Positions 1-10,103 are shown, numbered from the stretch's first letter. The stretch is DNA of 64,000 nt from Chachezhania antarctica (GCF_003646465.1 NZ_QZEX01000002.1:62001-126000); one strand, 5' to 3'. Notes: a model not told the origin generated them from the letters alone. Numbers and translations: made by a program.

Positions 1-104
1 GATACTTTGGCGCCGAAACGCCCCGATCCCGATCTTCGTCGGGACGGAGACAGCAACTTGCACCGCCCCCGCCCCTCGGCGCCATTGCCGGCGCCGTCGT
101 TCGT

Positions 105-3100
105 TCAGCTACACCCGGACGTCCCGCCGCAGGTGTTGCACTTCATGCAGGTCCCGTTGCGGACCAGCGTGTAGTTGCCGCATTCGCCGCAGGGATCGCC
201 CTCGTAGCCCTGCATCTTGGCCTTGATGCGCGCTTCCGGTGCCGTCGTGCCGGCGGTGACAGCCTCGACCGACACGGTGGTCTGCATGCCCGACACGGCT
301 TCCGGCACCAGCGTGTGCAGCGCCGTTTCCGGATCGTTGACCGCAACCGCGCTCATCCGCTGGCCGCCCTGGAACACGACCAGTTCCTGCGGCAGACGAT
401 TGCGCAGGTAGCCCGTGGACGAGATCTGCTTGAGCACCTCGAGAGACCGGTTCGCCGCCGTCTCGGACATTTCCGAGATGTTGGACACGCCCTCTTCCTC
501 TCCCCGGCCGATATCGTCGAAGCTGGCGCCCTCGGGCTTCACATGGGCAAGGTCTGTGCGATCCAGGTACGACACCGCCAGTTCCCGGAACACGTAATCC
601 AGGATCGAGGTCGCGTTCTTGATCGAGTCGTTGCCCTGCACCATGCCGGCCGGTTCGAACTTGGTGAACGTGAAGGCATCCACGAATTCCTCCAGCGGCA
701 CGCCGTACTGAAGACCGACCGACACCGCGATGGCGAAGTTGTTCATCATCGCCCGGAAGCCGGCGCCTTCCTTGTGCATGTCGATGAAGATCTCGCCAAG
801 GTTGCCGTCCTCATATTCGCCGGTGCGCAGGTACACCTTGTGGCCGCCCACGACCGCCTTCTGGGTATAGCCCTTGCGCCGCTGGGGCATCTTTTCGCGA
901 TGGCGGCGGATGACTTCCTTGATGACGACCTTCTCGATCACCTTTTCGGCCAGGACATGGGCCTTGGCGGCGGGCGAGCCGGTTTCCATCACCTCGGCCG
1001 CCTCGTCATCGTCCTCGACCAGCGCGGAGGCCAGCGGCTGGGACAGTTTCGAGCCGTCGCGGTAAAGCGCGTTGGCCTTCACACCCAGCGACCAGGACAG
1101 CTCGTACGCCTTCTGGCAGTCCTGGATCGTGGCGTCGTTCGCCATGTTGATCGTCTTGGAAATCGCGCCCGAGATGAAGGACTGTGCCGCCGCCATCATG
1201 CGGATGTGGCTGGACACCGACAGGAAGCGCTTGCCCTTCTTGCCGCAGGGGTTGGCGCAATCGAAGATGCTGTAGTGGTCTTCCTTCAGGTAGGGCGCGC
1301 CTTCCAGCGTCATCGTCCCGCAGACATGGTCGTTGGCAGCGTCCACGTCGGCTTTGGTGAAGCCCAGGTGGCGCAGCATATCGAAGGTCGGGTCGCTCAG
1401 CTTGGCGGCGGGGACCTTCAGCACGTCGGTGCAGAAATCGGCGCCCAGCGTCCACTGGTTGAAGACGAAGCGGATGTCGAATGCCTGCTCCAGCGCGCCT
1501 TCGACCTTGGCCAGTGCGGCCTCGTCGAAACCTTTCGATTCCAGCGCCGCCAGATTCACGCCCGGGGCGTCGGACAGGGAACCGTGGCCCACCGCGTAGC
1601 GAATGATGTCCTCGATCTGGGCCGAGCTGTAGCCCTGCCCTTCAAGTGCGGCGGGAACCGAGCGGTTGATGATCTTGAAGTAGCCGCCGCCGGCGAGCTT
1701 CTTGAACTTCACCAGCGCGAAGTCGGGCTCGATCCCGGTCGTGTCGCAATCCATCACCAGACCAATCGTGCCTGTGGGCGCGATCACGGTGGATTGGGCG
1801 TTGCGGTAACCGTGCGCCTCGCCCAGCCGGAGCGCTTCGTCCCAGGCGGATTTCGCGAGGCCCGACAGGCGCATGTCGGGGCAGTTGGCGTGGTCGAGCG
1901 GGACAGGCTTCACCGCCAGATCCTCGTAACCCGCCGATTTTCCGTGGGCCGCCGTGCGGTGGTTGCGGATCACGCGCAGCATCGTGTCGGCATTCCGGTC
2001 GTAGGCCGGGAAAGCGCCCAGTTCCGACGCCATCTCGGCCGAGGTTGCGTAGGCGACGCCCGTCATGATCGCGGTCAGCGCGCCGCACAGCGCCCGGCCT
2101 TCATCGGAGTCGTAGCCGTGGCCCAGCGTCATCAGCAGGCCGCCGATATTGGCGTAGCCAAGGCCCAGCGTCCGGTAGTCGTAGGACAGCTGCGCGATTT
2201 CCTTCGACGGGAACTGCGCCATGGTAACGCTGATCTCCAGCGTCAGCGTCCACAGGCGGGTGGCGTGCATGTAGGCTTCGGCCTGGAATTCCCCGTCCTT
2301 CAGGAAGGACAAGAGGTTCATCGAGGCGAGGTTGCAGGCCGTGTCGTCCAGGAACATGTATTCCGAGCACGGGTTCGAGCCGCGGATCTCGCCATCGCCC
2401 CGGCAGGTGTGCCAGTCGTTGACGGTGTCGTGGAACTGGATGCCCGGATCGGCGCAGGCCCAGGCGGCGTGGCCGACCTTTTCCCACAGATCGCGCGCCT
2501 TCACCACGCGGGCGACCTTGCCGTCGACGCGGTTGATCAGCTCCCAGTCGGCGTCCTTCTCGACGGCCCTCAGGAAGGCATTGGTGACGCGGATCGAGTT
2601 GTTCGAGTTCTGGCCCGAGACCGAGCTGTAGGCATCGCTGTCCCAGTCGGTATCGAAGGTCGGGAATTCGATCGAGGTGTGACCCTGCCGCGCATAATCC
2701 AGCACGCGCTTGATGTAGGTCTCCGGAATGGCGTTCTTCTTTGCCTCGCGGATCGCCTTCTTCAGGCTTTCGTTGACGGCAGGATCATAGGCATCCTGTT
2801 CGGCTCCGTCCCACGCGCGGATGGCGGCGAAGAGTTCGTTCAGCCGAGCCTCGTGCATCTTGGAGCCGGCGACGAGGGCCGCAACCTTCTGCTCTTCCAG
2901 CACCTTCCATTCGATGAATTGTTCGATATCGGGGTGATCGGCGTCGACGATCACCATCTTGGCCGCACGCCGCGTGGTCCCGCCCGATTTGATCGCGCCA
3001 GCCGCCCGGTCGCCGATCTTCAAAAAGCCCATCAAGCCCGAAGACTTGCCGCCGCCGGACAGCGGCTCGCCCTCGCCCCGCAGGTGCGAGAAGTTGGTGC

Positions 3101-3773
3101 CGGTGCCCGAGCCGTACTTGAAGAGCCGCGCTTCACGCACCCACAGGTCCATGATGCCGCCGTCGTTCACCAGGTCGTCGGACACGGACTGGATGAAGCA
3201 CGCATGCGGCTGGGGATGTTCGTAGGCGCTGGCCGACTTGGTCAGCTTGCCGGTCTTGAAATCGACATAGTGGTGGCCCTGGCTGGGGCCGTCGATGCCA
3301 TAGGCCCAGTGCAGGCCGGTGTTGAACCATTGCGGGCTGTTGGGCGCGGCCATCTGGCGGGCCAGCATGTAGCGCATTTCGTCGAAATAGGCCTGCGCGT
3401 CCTCTTCGGTGGTGAAATAGCCACCCTTCCAGCCCCAGTAGGCCCAGGCGCCGGCCAGACGGTCGAAGACCTGCTTGGACGAGATCTCGCCCCTCTTCTC
3501 GGTGTCGTCGCTGGCGGGAACAGACCGCCACAGGAACGACGGCACGCCCTTTTCGCGGACGGGCTTCAGGTCGACCGGGACGCCCGCCTTGCGGAAGTAC
3601 TTCTGGGCGATCACGTCGGATGCGACCTGGCTCCAGCCCGCGGGAACTTCAATGTTTTCAAGACGGAAGACGATGGTTCCGTCCGGGTTGCGGATTTCCG
3701 AGGTCGCCTCGACGAACTCGATGTCGGCGTAAGCGTCCTGCCCGGCCTTCGTGAATTTTCTTTCGATCTTCAT
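105..3773 (-). CDS. nrdJ: Adenosylcobalamin-dependent (class II) ribonucleotide reductase
   Basis: Reduces ribonucleotides to deoxyribonucleotides in the cytoplasm using adenosylcobalamin as radical source. The 1222-residue protein has the long NrdJ architecture: an N-terminal domain, the RNR barrel with an NPCSE active-site segment near residue 468, and a C-terminal zinc ribbon ending in [15 protein letters not shown] chose the ATG that gives MKIERKFTK, the usual family N-terminus. A GTG 63 bp upstream would add 21 residues. There is no intein, though NrdJ genes often carry one. No nrdAB or nrdEF is in the window. Candidate NrdR boxes lie upstream (3927-4155). The protein family is certain; the exact start is less so. 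Confidence 0.96.
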   Translation of the reverse strand: MKIERKFTKAGQDAYADIEFVEATSEIRNPDGTIVFRLENIEVPAGWSQVASDVIAQKYFRKAGVPVDLKPVREKGVPSFLWRSVPASDDTEKRGEISSKQVFDRLAGAWAYWGWKGGYFTTEEDAQAYFDEMRYMLARQMAAPNSPQWFNTGLHWAYGIDGPSQGHHYVDFKTGKLTKSASAYEHPQPHACFIQSVSDDLVNDGGIMDLWVREARLFKYGSGTGTNFSHLRGEGEPLSGGGKSSGLMGFLKIGDRAAGAIKSGGTTRRAAKMVIVDADHPDIEQFIEWKVLEEQKVAALVAGSKMHEARLNELFAAIRAWDGAEQDAYDPAVNESLKKAIREAKKNAIPETYIKRVLDYARQGHTSIEFPTFDTDWDSDAYSSVSGQNSNNSIRVTNAFLRAVEKDADWELINRVDGKVARVVKARDLWEKVGHAAWACADPGIQFHDTVNDWHTCRGDGEIRGSNPCSEYMFLDDTACNLASMNLLSFLKDGEFQAEAYMHATRLWTLTLEISVTMAQFPSKEIAQLSYDYRTLGLGYANIGGLLMTLGHGYDSDEGRALCGALTAIMTGVAYATSAEMASELGAFPAYDRNADTMLRVIRNHRTAAHGKSAGYEDLAVKPVPLDHANCPDMRLSGLAKSAWDEALRLGEAHGYRNAQSTVIAPTGTIGLVMDCDTTGIEPDFALVKFKKLAGGGYFKIINRSVPAALEGQGYSSAQIEDIIRYAVGHGSLSDAPGVNLAALESKGFDEAALAKVEGALEQAFDIRFVFNQWTLGADFCTDVLKVPAAKLSDPTFDMLRHLGFTKADVDAANDHVCGTMTLEGAPYLKEDHYSIFDCANPCGKKGKRFLSVSSHIRMMAAAQSFISGAISKTINMANDATIQDCQKAYELSWSLGVKANALYRDGSKLSQPLASALVEDDDEAAEVMETGSPAAKAHVLAEKVIEKVVIKEVIRRHREKMPQRRKGYTQKAVVGGHKVYLRTGEYEDGNLGEIFIDMHKEGAGFRAMMNNFAIAVSVGLQYGVPLEEFVDAFTFTKFEPAGMVQGNDSIKNATSILDYVFRELAVSYLDRTDLAHVKPEGASFDDIGRGEEEGVSNISEMSETAANRSLEVLKQISSTGYLRNRLPQELVVFQGGQRMSAVAVNDPETALHTLVPEAVSGMQTTVSVEAVTAGTTAPEARIKAKMQGYEGDPCGECGNYTLVRNGTCMKCNTCGGTSGCS

Positions 3774-4393
3774 GATTTTTGATCCGCGTTCTGGTCGCGC
3801 GTTCGCCCGCGCTTTGTCTCTGGATATCCGGTTCACCCGCCTGGAAACCGGTGCCGTTCAATGACAGCAGGCAAGCCGCCGCCGCCCCGTGACGTCCGCA
3901 ACGGGCCGCCGGGAAATCGTACTGAAAAACGAGATCTTGTAGATCTGCCTTGGCTGACCTTTGCCTGCTCTGGTTATATCTACCAGATTTAGTGCCCAGC
4001 CGGTCTGCCCGTACTACTTGACGTATAGCATCGCGATTCGTCTACAAGGTTTTTGAAGTTTTTGTAGAGCGGCCCGGGTTGACTCACCGCCAGATCCGCC
4101 GCCCGCCCGATTCTACCATTAGTCGTCCCCAAGATGGGGCGACTAGATGTAGTGCCAGCACCACACCCACGACGCGATACGAATTGCAGCCTTTGGGTGA
4201 GCTTGCGACTGCCCGGGGAACACTTCCCCCGGATTCGGCGTGCCTATGGCCCGCGCGGATCTGCATCGCGCGTGATCATAAGGGGTTTGGTGGGAAAAAG
4301 TAGCCCGGGCGTCTCATCGGGATTGGCCCGGCCAGAGGGCCGAACCCCATGACCGATGCCTACGGGCAGAGCTTCGCATCACAGCGAAGGAAA
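3774..4393. other. 620-bp intergenic region between nrdJ and tRNA-Pro
   Basis: No convincing open reading frame lies here. The part nearest nrdJ (about 3920-4075) is AT-richer than its surroundings and holds a palindromic stretch around 3932-3946 and candidate NrdR boxes, so it is probably the nrdJ promoter region. I looked for a cobalamin riboswitch B12 box on the minus strand and did not find one. Confidence 0.6.
3927..4155 (-). promoter_or_regulatory. Candidate NrdR boxes upstream of nrdJ
   Basis: NrdR represses ribonucleotide reductase genes at palindromes with the core CwAnATnTwG. Three near matches lie upstream of nrdJ: CGAGATCTTG at 3930-3939 (9 of 10 positions), CCAGATTTAG at 3983-3992 (9 of 10), and CTACATCTAG on the minus strand at 4143-4152 (10 of 10). 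The first two are 53 bp apart, about five helical turns. Paired boxes in phase are typical of NrdR, but the usual spacing is closer to three turns, so this is a tentative call. Confidence 0.35.
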
Positions 4394-4470
4394 TGGTCGG
4401 GGCGGCGAGATTCGAACTCACGACCCCCTGTACCCAAAACAGGTGCGCTACCAGACTGCGCCACGCCCCG
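4394..4470 (-). tRNA. tRNA-Pro (anticodon TGG)
   Basis: A complete 77-nt cloverleaf on the minus strand. The acceptor stem CGGGGCG pairs with CGCCCCG, the anticodon stem CCTGT/ACAGG encloses the loop TTTGGGT with anticodon TGG, the T arm contains GTTCGAATC, and the 3' CCA is encoded. The TGG anticodon reads CCA and, by wobble, other proline codons. Confidence 0.96.
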
Positions 4471-4608
4471 GACCATGGGTGTCTCTAGCGTCGGGCTGCG
4501 GGATTGAAAAGCCCTGTCGGACGGAAACCTCGCCCGCGTCTGCCCTGCCGCCGGGGTCGGCGCTTCACATAGCCTTCCGAACGGCCCTTTCAGGGCGATG
4601 CGCGTCGG

Positions 4609-5073
4609 TCAGCAGGGCCAGCGGGCTTTGTCCTGGTCGAACGCGGGATGACGCAGGATCGTGCCGGTCTCGATTCCGTAATCGTCGCTGAGCCCGCCGT
4701 TGATTTCCAGTACCACAAGGATGTCGTCACCGCCGGGAATGCCGGACAAATCGCCCGGCACCGCGTTTTCGTGCACACGGCGGACCAGCCCGGTTTCATC
4801 GACGAACAGCATGTCGAGAGGGATCAGCGTGTTCTTCATCCAGAAACTGGTGCGCTGCGGCCGTTCGAACACGAACAGCATCCCCTGCCCGCGCGGCATG
4901 TGTTCGACATACATCAGACCACGGGCGCGCGTTGCGGGGGTGTCGACGACATCGACGTCGAAGGCCGTTTCGCCCCAGTCGCCGCGCAGCTGGACACTGT
5001 CGGGGCTGCACGCGGTTTCGGCCAGTGCCGGCGCGGCCGACAGGCACAGCAGAACGGCAAACACCCGGGCCAT
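4609..5073 (-). CDS. Secreted DUF192 family protein
   Basis: A 154-residue protein with a Sec signal peptide (MARVFAVLLCLSAAPALA, cleavage near residue 18) followed by one DUF192 domain. The family hallmarks TRARGLMYVEHMPRGQGMLF and SFWMKNTLIPLDMLFVD are present around residues 48-91. DUF192 proteins are small exported proteins of unknown biochemical role. I used the ATG directly before the signal peptide; an in-frame GTG about 17 codons upstream would give an unusually long n-region. It lies downstream of, and probably co-transcribed with, the cold-shock gene on the same strand. Confidence 0.88.
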   Translation of the reverse strand: MARVFAVLLCLSAAPALAETACSPDSVQLRGDWGETAFDVDVVDTPATRARGLMYVEHMPRGQGMLFVFERPQRTSFWMKNTLIPLDMLFVDETGLVRRVHENAVPGDLSGIPGGDDILVVLEINGGLSDDYGIETGTILRHPAFDQDKARWPC

Positions 5074-5167
5074 GAGGGACCCGGGCCGATGAAACGGCAG
5101 CTTTCGGTGAGGTTCGGCAGTCACATCGACCTCGCGGGCTGGAGAAGGTGTCTTGCGGCAGGAAAAG

Positions 5168-5707
5168 TCAGGTGTCTTCCGACACCACGGCACTTTCCCA
5201 TGCAAGCACTTCCGCAGCCATGCGACCCCTTCGCCCGTCGATGACGCGAAGCGCCAAGGCCTCGCCCGGTTGCAGATCCGCAAGCCCGGATTGTCGCAGC
5301 ACTTCGATATGCAGGAAGATGTCCTCGGGCTGCCCGAAGATATTGGCGAAGCCAAATCCCTTGCCCTTGTCGAACCATTTAACGCGCGCAGGTTGCAAGG
5401 GGGTGGTCTGGATCGCTTCGGGTTCAAGCCCCGCGAAATCGGTCAGAACGGGGGCCGCGTCATCACGCTCCGGCGGCTCGATCGAGATCACTTCGACAGC
5501 CTGGATACCGCGGTCGGTGCGGTGGGTCACGACCTCGATCAGGGAACCATCGGCCACCGAACTCTGCCCGAAATTGCGCAGGACATTGACATGAAGAAGA
5601 ATGTCGGGGCCGCCGGTGTCGGCGACAACGAACCCGAACCCCTTGTTGGGGTCGAACCACTTAACCTGCCCTTTGACCTGCAGCAAACTGTTGAGATCGT
5701 CGGCCAA
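5168..5707 (-). CDS. Two-domain cold-shock (CSD) protein
   Basis: A 179-residue nucleic-acid-binding protein with two cold-shock domains. The first (about residues 10-75) carries KWFDPNKGFGFV with DILLHVNVL, and the second (about 107-170) carries KWFDKGKGFGFA with DIFLHIEVL. These correspond to the RNP1 and RNP2 motifs that bind single-stranded RNA or DNA. An acidic, proline-containing linker joins the domains. Double-CSD proteins of this length are common in alphaproteobacteria and differ from the single-domain CspA at 39935-40141. The AT-rich upstream leader (5708-5829) would suit cold-responsive expression, but no element was identified. Confidence 0.92.
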   Translation of the reverse strand: MADDLNSLLQVKGQVKWFDPNKGFGFVVADTGGPDILLHVNVLRNFGQSSVADGSLIEVVTHRTDRGIQAVEVISIEPPERDDAAPVLTDFAGLEPEAIQTTPLQPARVKWFDKGKGFGFANIFGQPEDIFLHIEVLRQSGLADLQPGEALALRVIDGRRGRMAAEVLAWESAVVSEDT

Positions 5708-5829
5708 CGTGCCCTCCGGATCGATACATTTACAAAAACGTTACGTCTGATTTGGTCTAAATATAGCGCAAAACGCAAGCACATTTAGTTTCTTGAATTC
5801 AAAAAACTGTCATGTGGATTATTTGGAAA

Positions 5830-6435
5830 TCATGGGTTTAACCTCTCCACCGTCCACCTTTTGTTAACCTCTTGACGCCTCCAGACGAATCGGTCGTGGA
5901 GGCGGAACTCTCCATCCGCCCAGAACTCGATTTCGAGCGGAGTCAGCCGGTATCCACCCCAAAACGCCGGACGAGGCGGGTTTGTTCCGTGTCGCGTTGT
6001 CATTTTCGCAACCTCGGCCATCAGGTGCCCGCGGCTGGATAGGGGCTGCGACTGTTTCGACGCCCACGCGCCCAGCCTGCTTTTCAGCGAGCGCGAGGCA
6101 TAGTATTCGTCGGCCTTGGGTCCGTCCTCGCGGGCGATGGTGCCGCGAACGCGGATCTGGCGGCGAAGCGACTTCCAGTGCACGACAAAGGCGGCCTTGC
6201 CTGCCGCGTCCAGTTCCTGCGCCTTCTTGCTCTCGTAATTGGTGTAGAAGACGAAGGCCGCGTCCTCGATCTCCTTCAGCAGAACCATGCGGACATTGGG
6301 CAACCCGTCGGCGTCGACGGTGGCCAGCGCGATGGCATTGGGGTCGTTGATCTCGGCCGCCTCGGCCTCGGCCAGCCAGGACCGAGCGATGGCAAAGGGA
6401 TCCTCCCCTGCAAACTTGCCGTCACGTTCACTCAA
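5830..6435 (-). CDS. pdxH: Pyridoxamine 5'-phosphate oxidase
   Basis: FMN enzyme that oxidises pyridoxine or pyridoxamine 5'-phosphate to pyridoxal 5'-phosphate, the last step of vitamin B6 synthesis and salvage. The sequence shows the PdxH pattern: [22 protein letters not shown] near the N-terminus, then [15 protein letters not shown], and the C-terminal [17 protein letters not shown] and WTVERLNP. I chose the TTG start (201 residues, MSERDGKF) because AGGAG lies 8 nt upstream. An ATG at 6510 would add 25 residues that do not look like the family. It is divergent from fabI across about 210 bp. Confidence 0.93.
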   Translation of the reverse strand: MSERDGKFAGEDPFAIARSWLAEAEAAEINDPNAIALATVDADGLPNVRMVLLKEIEDAAFVFYTNYESKKAQELDAAGKAAFVVHWKSLRRQIRVRGTIAREDGPKADEYYASRSLKSRLGAWASKQSQPLSSRGHLMAEVAKMTTRHGTNPPRPAFWGGYRLTPLEIEFWADGEFRLHDRFVWRRQEVNKRWTVERLNP

Positions 6436-6647
6436 TCGTCCATCTCCTGCCGTGTCCCGGGGCGGTTGTGTTCGGAACTGCCGATCTATCATTGACGAAA
6501 GCGCCATCAAGAGCGACCGCGAGTCAATGCCGCGACCGTTACCGCCACGTCATAGGCCAAGCCCCGCCCACGCCTGCGCCACTTGATGCGGGCCGGGCAA
6601 TCGCCTAAAGCACACCGACAAGGCACTAAAAGTTGTGGAAAAAAGAG

Positions 6648-7454
6648 ATGTCGCATCAGTTGATGGCCGGGAAACGAGGCCTGATCATGGGTCTTGCCAA
6701 TGACAAATCCATCGCATGGGGCATCGCGAAGGCCTGCGCCAACGCTGGCGCCGAATTGGCGTTTTCCTACCAGGGCGAAGCGCTGAAGAAACGTGTCGAT
6801 CCGCTGGCCGCACAACTGGGCAGCGACATCGTGCTGCCCTGCGACGTGGGCGACGAAGCATCGATCGACACGCTCTTCGCCGAACTGAAAGACCGCTGGG
6901 GCACGCTGGATTTCATCGTCCACGCCATCGGCTTTTCCGACAAGAGCGAGCTGCGCGGGCGCTATGTAGATACCTCACGCCAGAACTTCGCCATGTCGAT
7001 GGACATCTCGGTCTATTCCTTCACGGCCGTCGTGCAGCGGGCCGAGAAGATGATGAACGAAGGCGGGTCCTGCCTGACGCTGACCTACTACGGCGCCGAA
7101 AAGGTCATGCCGCATTACAACGTGATGGGCGTGGCCAAGGCGGCGCTGGAAGCCTCCGTGCGCTACCTGGCCGAGGATCTGGGCAAGGACGGCATCCGCG
7201 TGAACGCGATTTCCGCCGGGCCGATCAAGACGCTGGCCGCCAGCGGCATCGGGGATTTCCGCTACATCATGAAGTGGAACGAATACAACTCTCCCCTGCG
7301 GCGCAACGTGACCACCGACGATGTCGGCGGGTCGGCGATGTACCTGCTGTCGGACCTGGGCAGCGGCGTCACGGGCGAGGTTCTGCATGTCGACGCGGGC
7401 TATCACGTCGTGGGCATGAAGGCCGTCGACGCGCCGGACATCACCAAAACCTGA
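6648..7454 (+). CDS. fabI: Enoyl-[acyl-carrier-protein] reductase (NADH)
   Basis: Last reductive step of each fatty acid elongation cycle, in the cytoplasm; FabI is the triclosan target in many bacteria. The 268-residue short-chain dehydrogenase shows the FabI N-terminus GLIMGLANDKSIAWGIAKA. The catalytic Tyr-x6-Lys is Tyr157 and Lys164 in HYNVMGVAK, with the second tyrosine at TYYGAEK. SAGPIKTLAASGI follows, also typical of FabI. I use the ATG giving MSHQLMAGK; an upstream in-frame TTG is unlikely. A hairpin at 7461-7490 separates it from the convergent oxidoreductase. Confidence 0.95.
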   Translation: MSHQLMAGKRGLIMGLANDKSIAWGIAKACANAGAELAFSYQGEALKKRVDPLAAQLGSDIVLPCDVGDEASIDTLFAELKDRWGTLDFIVHAIGFSDKSELRGRYVDTSRQNFAMSMDISVYSFTAVVQRAEKMMNEGGSCLTLTYYGAEKVMPHYNVMGVAKAALEASVRYLAEDLGKDGIRVNAISAGPIKTLAASGIGDFRYIMKWNEYNSPLRRNVTTDDVGGSAMYLLSDLGSGVTGEVLHVDAGYHVVGMKAVDAPDITKT

Positions 7455-7460
7455 TCGTCA

Positions 7461-7490
7461 GTGTCCGGCCCTTTCCCCTGAAAGGACCGG
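7461..7490. terminator. Imperfect hairpin between convergent fabI and oxidoreductase genes
   Basis: The inverted repeat GTCCGG/CCGGAC with an inner CCTTT/AAAGG pairing lies midway between two convergent stop codons. It has no T run on either strand, so it could be a Rho-dependent or bidirectional terminator or simply an RNA 3'-end hairpin. Confidence 0.35.
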
Positions 7491-7499
7491 ACCAACGCT

Positions 7500-8480
7500 T
7501 TACGGCCGGATCATGACCTTTCCGGCCCGTCCCGGCGTGCGGGCGGCCGTCACGGCCTCGCCGATCTGATCCAGACCGAAGATCCCGCCGGTTTCCAGCT
7601 TCAGCTCGCCCTTCATGGCCAGTGTCACCAGTTCGGTGATCAGCGTCTTGCGCAGCTCCGGGTCCATGCCCGCGCTGACGCGCGCGCCCCAGAAGCCCTT
7701 GACCGTGATCTCCTTCATGATCAGCGCGCCCGACGACAGCGGCATCGGCGCGCCGGTGGCTGTGCCGAAGACATAGAGTTCACCGTCGGCAGCCAGCAGA
7801 TCGACGAGGTCGGCCGAGATCTCTCCACCCACGGAATCAATGGCCGAAATCGCGCGCCCGTCGCCGATCATCGTCCGGGCGGCATCTTTCCAACCGTCGT
7901 CCGAGGTCGACAGCACGTTTTCCACGCCGTCCGCGCGCAGTTCTTCCGCAGCCTCCTCGCGACGGACGAGGTTCAGAAGATGGATGCCGCGGGCCTTGGC
8001 CAGCACCTTCATGATCCGCCCCACGGCGCCGTTCGAGGCAGTCTGGATGATCCAGTCGCCCTTGTCGGCCTTCAGCAGGTGCAGAAGCGAGATCGCCGAA
8101 AACGGCATCGCGATCAGCTGCGCGCCCAGTTCGTCGGAAATCTGATCGGGCAGCGGCATCACCCCGCCGGCGGGCGCGATGAAATATTCGGCCCACGATC
8201 CATGCACGCCCGCGATGGTCACGCGCTGGCCCACCATGGCCGCGTCGACGCCCTCGCCCACCGCATCGACAACGCCGGCGGCTTCGGATCCGCCGATGGC
8301 GCCGGGCAGCGGCGGCTTGTAACCGTAGCTTCCGTGGATCGTCCAAAGGTCGTGGTTGTGGATCGGCGACAGGAGCGTCTTCACCCGGACCTCGCCTGCA
8401 CCCGGTTCGGGCGTGACAACATCACGGGTTTCCAGAACGTCCTTCGGCTCTCCGAACGTGTCGTGTACTGCAGCTTTCAT
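7500..8480 (-). CDS. Zinc-independent MDR family oxidoreductase (quinone reductase-like)
   Basis: A 326-residue medium-chain dehydrogenase/reductase. The N-terminal GroES-like domain (EPGAGEVRVKTLLSPIHNHDL, IGGSEAAGVVDAVGEGVD) is followed by a Rossmann domain with SNGAVGRIMKVLAKARG near residues 150-165. I see no cluster of four structural zinc cysteines, which fits the quinone oxidoreductase/enoyl reductase-like subgroup that uses NADPH on activated alkenes or quinones. Its start overlaps the stop of the upstream TetR gene by four bases (ATGA), so the two are translationally coupled and the regulator probably controls this enzyme. The true substrate is unknown. Confidence 0.85.
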   Translation of the reverse strand: MKAAVHDTFGEPKDVLETRDVVTPEPGAGEVRVKTLLSPIHNHDLWTIHGSYGYKPPLPGAIGGSEAAGVVDAVGEGVDAAMVGQRVTIAGVHGSWAEYFIAPAGGVMPLPDQISDELGAQLIAMPFSAISLLHLLKADKGDWIIQTASNGAVGRIMKVLAKARGIHLLNLVRREEAAEELRADGVENVLSTSDDGWKDAARTMIGDGRAISAIDSVGGEISADLVDLLAADGELYVFGTATGAPMPLSSGALIMKEITVKGFWGARVSAGMDPELRKTLITELVTLAMKGELKLETGGIFGLDQIGEAVTAARTPGRAGKVMIRP

Positions 8481-9100
8481 GTCTGACTTCCTTGTGTCGC
8501 GCCCGTGATCATGCGCGTTTCGATTTCGGTGATGACGGTTTCCAGAGGGGCCTGGTCGCGGGACAGTTTCGTCAGGATCGCAGCCCCCAGAAGCTGGGCA
8601 TAAAGCGTCACTGCCGCGGCATCGGGATCGTCCTGCGGATGGATGGAGCCGTCGCGCATCCCTTCGCGGATCATCAGCGCCAGCGTCCCGGTCAGCTTGG
8701 GCAGGCCCTCTTCCAGCACCTGCCGCATGCTGTCCGACATGTCGGCCACCTCGGCCCCCAGCTTGACGACGAGGCAGGTGCTGACGAGCCCCGCCTCGCG
8801 ATCGTGGTCCAGCCAGGCGGTGCAGAAGGCCATGAGCTTCTCCGCGCCGGTCGCGTCGCGCTTTCGCAGCGCATCGGTCCGGACGAGATACTCATCCACA
8901 TAGTCCTGCAGCATCGCCTGCCCGAACGCGTCCTTCGACGCGAAGTAATGGTAGAACGATCCCTTTGGGACGCCGCTTTCCTTCAGAAGCGCCGAAAGCC
9001 CCATCGCGCCGAAGCCACCGGTGGCCACCAGCCGGCGGCCGGTGGTCAGGATGGTCTGACGGGTGGATTCGGGTTTCTTCGCGTCGGTCATGATCCGCAT
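8477..9100 (-). CDS. TetR/AcrR family transcriptional regulator
   Basis: A 207-residue repressor-type protein. The N-terminal helix-turn-helix (about residues 12-60) reads TRQTILTTGRRLVATGGFGA, then LSALLKESGVPKGSFYHYFASKDAF, the canonical TetR pattern. The C-terminal part is the all-helical ligand domain. It starts 11 bp from a 15-bp palindrome (9112-9126) that suits autoregulation and control of the coupled oxidoreductase. A second ATG (MTDAKK) three codons in is an equally good start. Confidence 0.9.
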   Translation of the reverse strand: MRIMTDAKKPESTRQTILTTGRRLVATGGFGAMGLSALLKESGVPKGSFYHYFASKDAFGQAMLQDYVDEYLVRTDALRKRDATGAEKLMAFCTAWLDHDREAGLVSTCLVVKLGAEVADMSDSMRQVLEEGLPKLTGTLALMIREGMRDGSIHPQDDPDAAAVTLYAQLLGAAILTKLSRDQAPLETVITEIETRMITGATQGSQT

Positions 9101-9111
9101 CTAGGCACTAT

Positions 9112-9126
9112 TAGACCGGTCGTCTA
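9112..9126. promoter_or_regulatory. Palindromic operator candidate for the TetR regulator
   Basis: The sequence TAGACCGGTCGTCTA has perfect 5-bp arms (TAGAC/GTCTA) around CGGTC. It lies between the TetR gene and the divergent phosphoribosyltransferase. TetR-family regulators of reductases such as NemR use boxes with TAGAC and GTCTA half-sites, which supports the assignment by analogy. Confidence 0.55.
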
Positions 9127-9270
9127 GTGGATCGGCGGGAAGTTTGGCTAATACCTTCCCTTCCGTTGCGGAACCCGACGTATGGTCGAAGGATCGGATT
9201 CCATCTTCCCTCGCACGCGCTCTGCTTGTATCAGACCCGGCAATCCAGACCAGATAGCCGGGTGCATGCC

Positions 9271-9774
9271 ATGAACGACCGCCTGCCGCACGAAAAGGGA
9301 TTCCATGTCAGCTGGGATCAGATCCACCGTGACTCGCGGGCGCTGGCCTGGCGGCTCGACGGGCACGGGCCCTCGGAAGGCGGCTGGCGCGCCGTTGTCG
9401 CCATCACGCGCGGCGGCATGGCCCCCGCGATGATCGTGGCGCGCGAGCTGGATATCCGCACCGTCGACACGATCTCGATCAAGTCTTACGACAACCAGAC
9501 TCAGGCCGAAGCGAAGGTGCTGAAATCGCCGGATGCGGAGCTCATGGGCGACGGCACCGGCATCCTGATCGTCGATGACCTTGTCGACAGCGGCAAGACG
9601 CTGGAAGTGGTGCGCAGGAGATACCCCAACGCGCATTTCGCCACCGTCTACGCCAAGCCCAAGGGCCGGCCGCAGGTCGATACCTTCATCACCGAGGTCA
9701 GCCAGGACACGTGGATCTTCTTCCCGTGGGACATGGCGCTGCAATACGTCGAACCCTACCGCGCCACGCCCTGA
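9271..9774 (+). CDS. gpt: Xanthine phosphoribosyltransferase
   Basis: Purine salvage enzyme that converts xanthine or guanine plus PRPP to XMP or GMP. The 167-residue length matches the family. The PRPP-binding loop is [17 protein letters not shown] (about residues 100-116), and [20 protein letters not shown] and TWIFFPWD are typical of Gpt. I chose ATG at 9271 ([15 protein letters not shown]) because it fits the family N-terminus. It is transcribed away from the TetR gene, and the operator palindrome lies about 145 bp upstream. Confidence 0.92.
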   Translation: MNDRLPHEKGFHVSWDQIHRDSRALAWRLDGHGPSEGGWRAVVAITRGGMAPAMIVARELDIRTVDTISIKSYDNQTQAEAKVLKSPDAELMGDGTGILIVDDLVDSGKTLEVVRRRYPNAHFATVYAKPKGRPQVDTFITEVSQDTWIFFPWDMALQYVEPYRATP

Positions 9775-10103
9775 CAGCGCGGCCCAGTCTGACATTCACT
9801 CGTCGTCTGGCCCGGGGCACCCCGGGCCGCGCCCGACCCTCCCGTCACGCCGCAGGCGTGCCTGTCGGCACTACGAGGGCACTTTGGTGATGTCCCGCAC
9901 CGACCGCTGGGTCGCGGGATGACGGCGCCGCACTCCGGCAAACCCGTTGCAAGCGCCCACCCAGGGTCGGTCTTTAACCTTCTCTCGAGAGGTCGGTAAA
10001 ATCTTCCTGCCCGCCGGGATCGTTTTCGGAAAACCGGCGTTATGTCTGCGTGACCGGAACGGCGGCGGCATGTTTCCCCGCCAGAGAGCGAGGGACATCT
10101 TTC
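9775..10103. other. 329-bp intergenic region
   Basis: No supported gene. It holds a perfect 9-bp-arm hairpin (9809-9828) after gpt and further GC-rich text. The segment just before the membrane-protein gene is AT-richer and probably contains its promoter, but I cannot name convincing -35/-10 boxes. Confidence 0.5.
9809..9828. repeat. GC palindrome GGCCCGGGG-CA-CCCCGGGCC
   Basis: A perfect stem of nine base pairs with a two-base loop downstream of gpt. A near copy lies at 14530-14548 downstream of the PpiD gene, so this looks like a short dispersed palindrome rather than a one-off terminator. There is no T run. Confidence 0.6.

Noticed and set aside
315-3782. Plus-strand frame of 1155 codons opposite nrdJ
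   Set aside because: Antisense shadow of the nrdJ coding sequence in GC-rich DNA; composition is Arg/Gly/Val-rich and it matches no family.
3837-4390. Cobalamin riboswitch upstream of nrdJ
   Set aside because: No B12 box consensus and no convincing fold on the minus strand, despite the B12 dependence of the enzyme.
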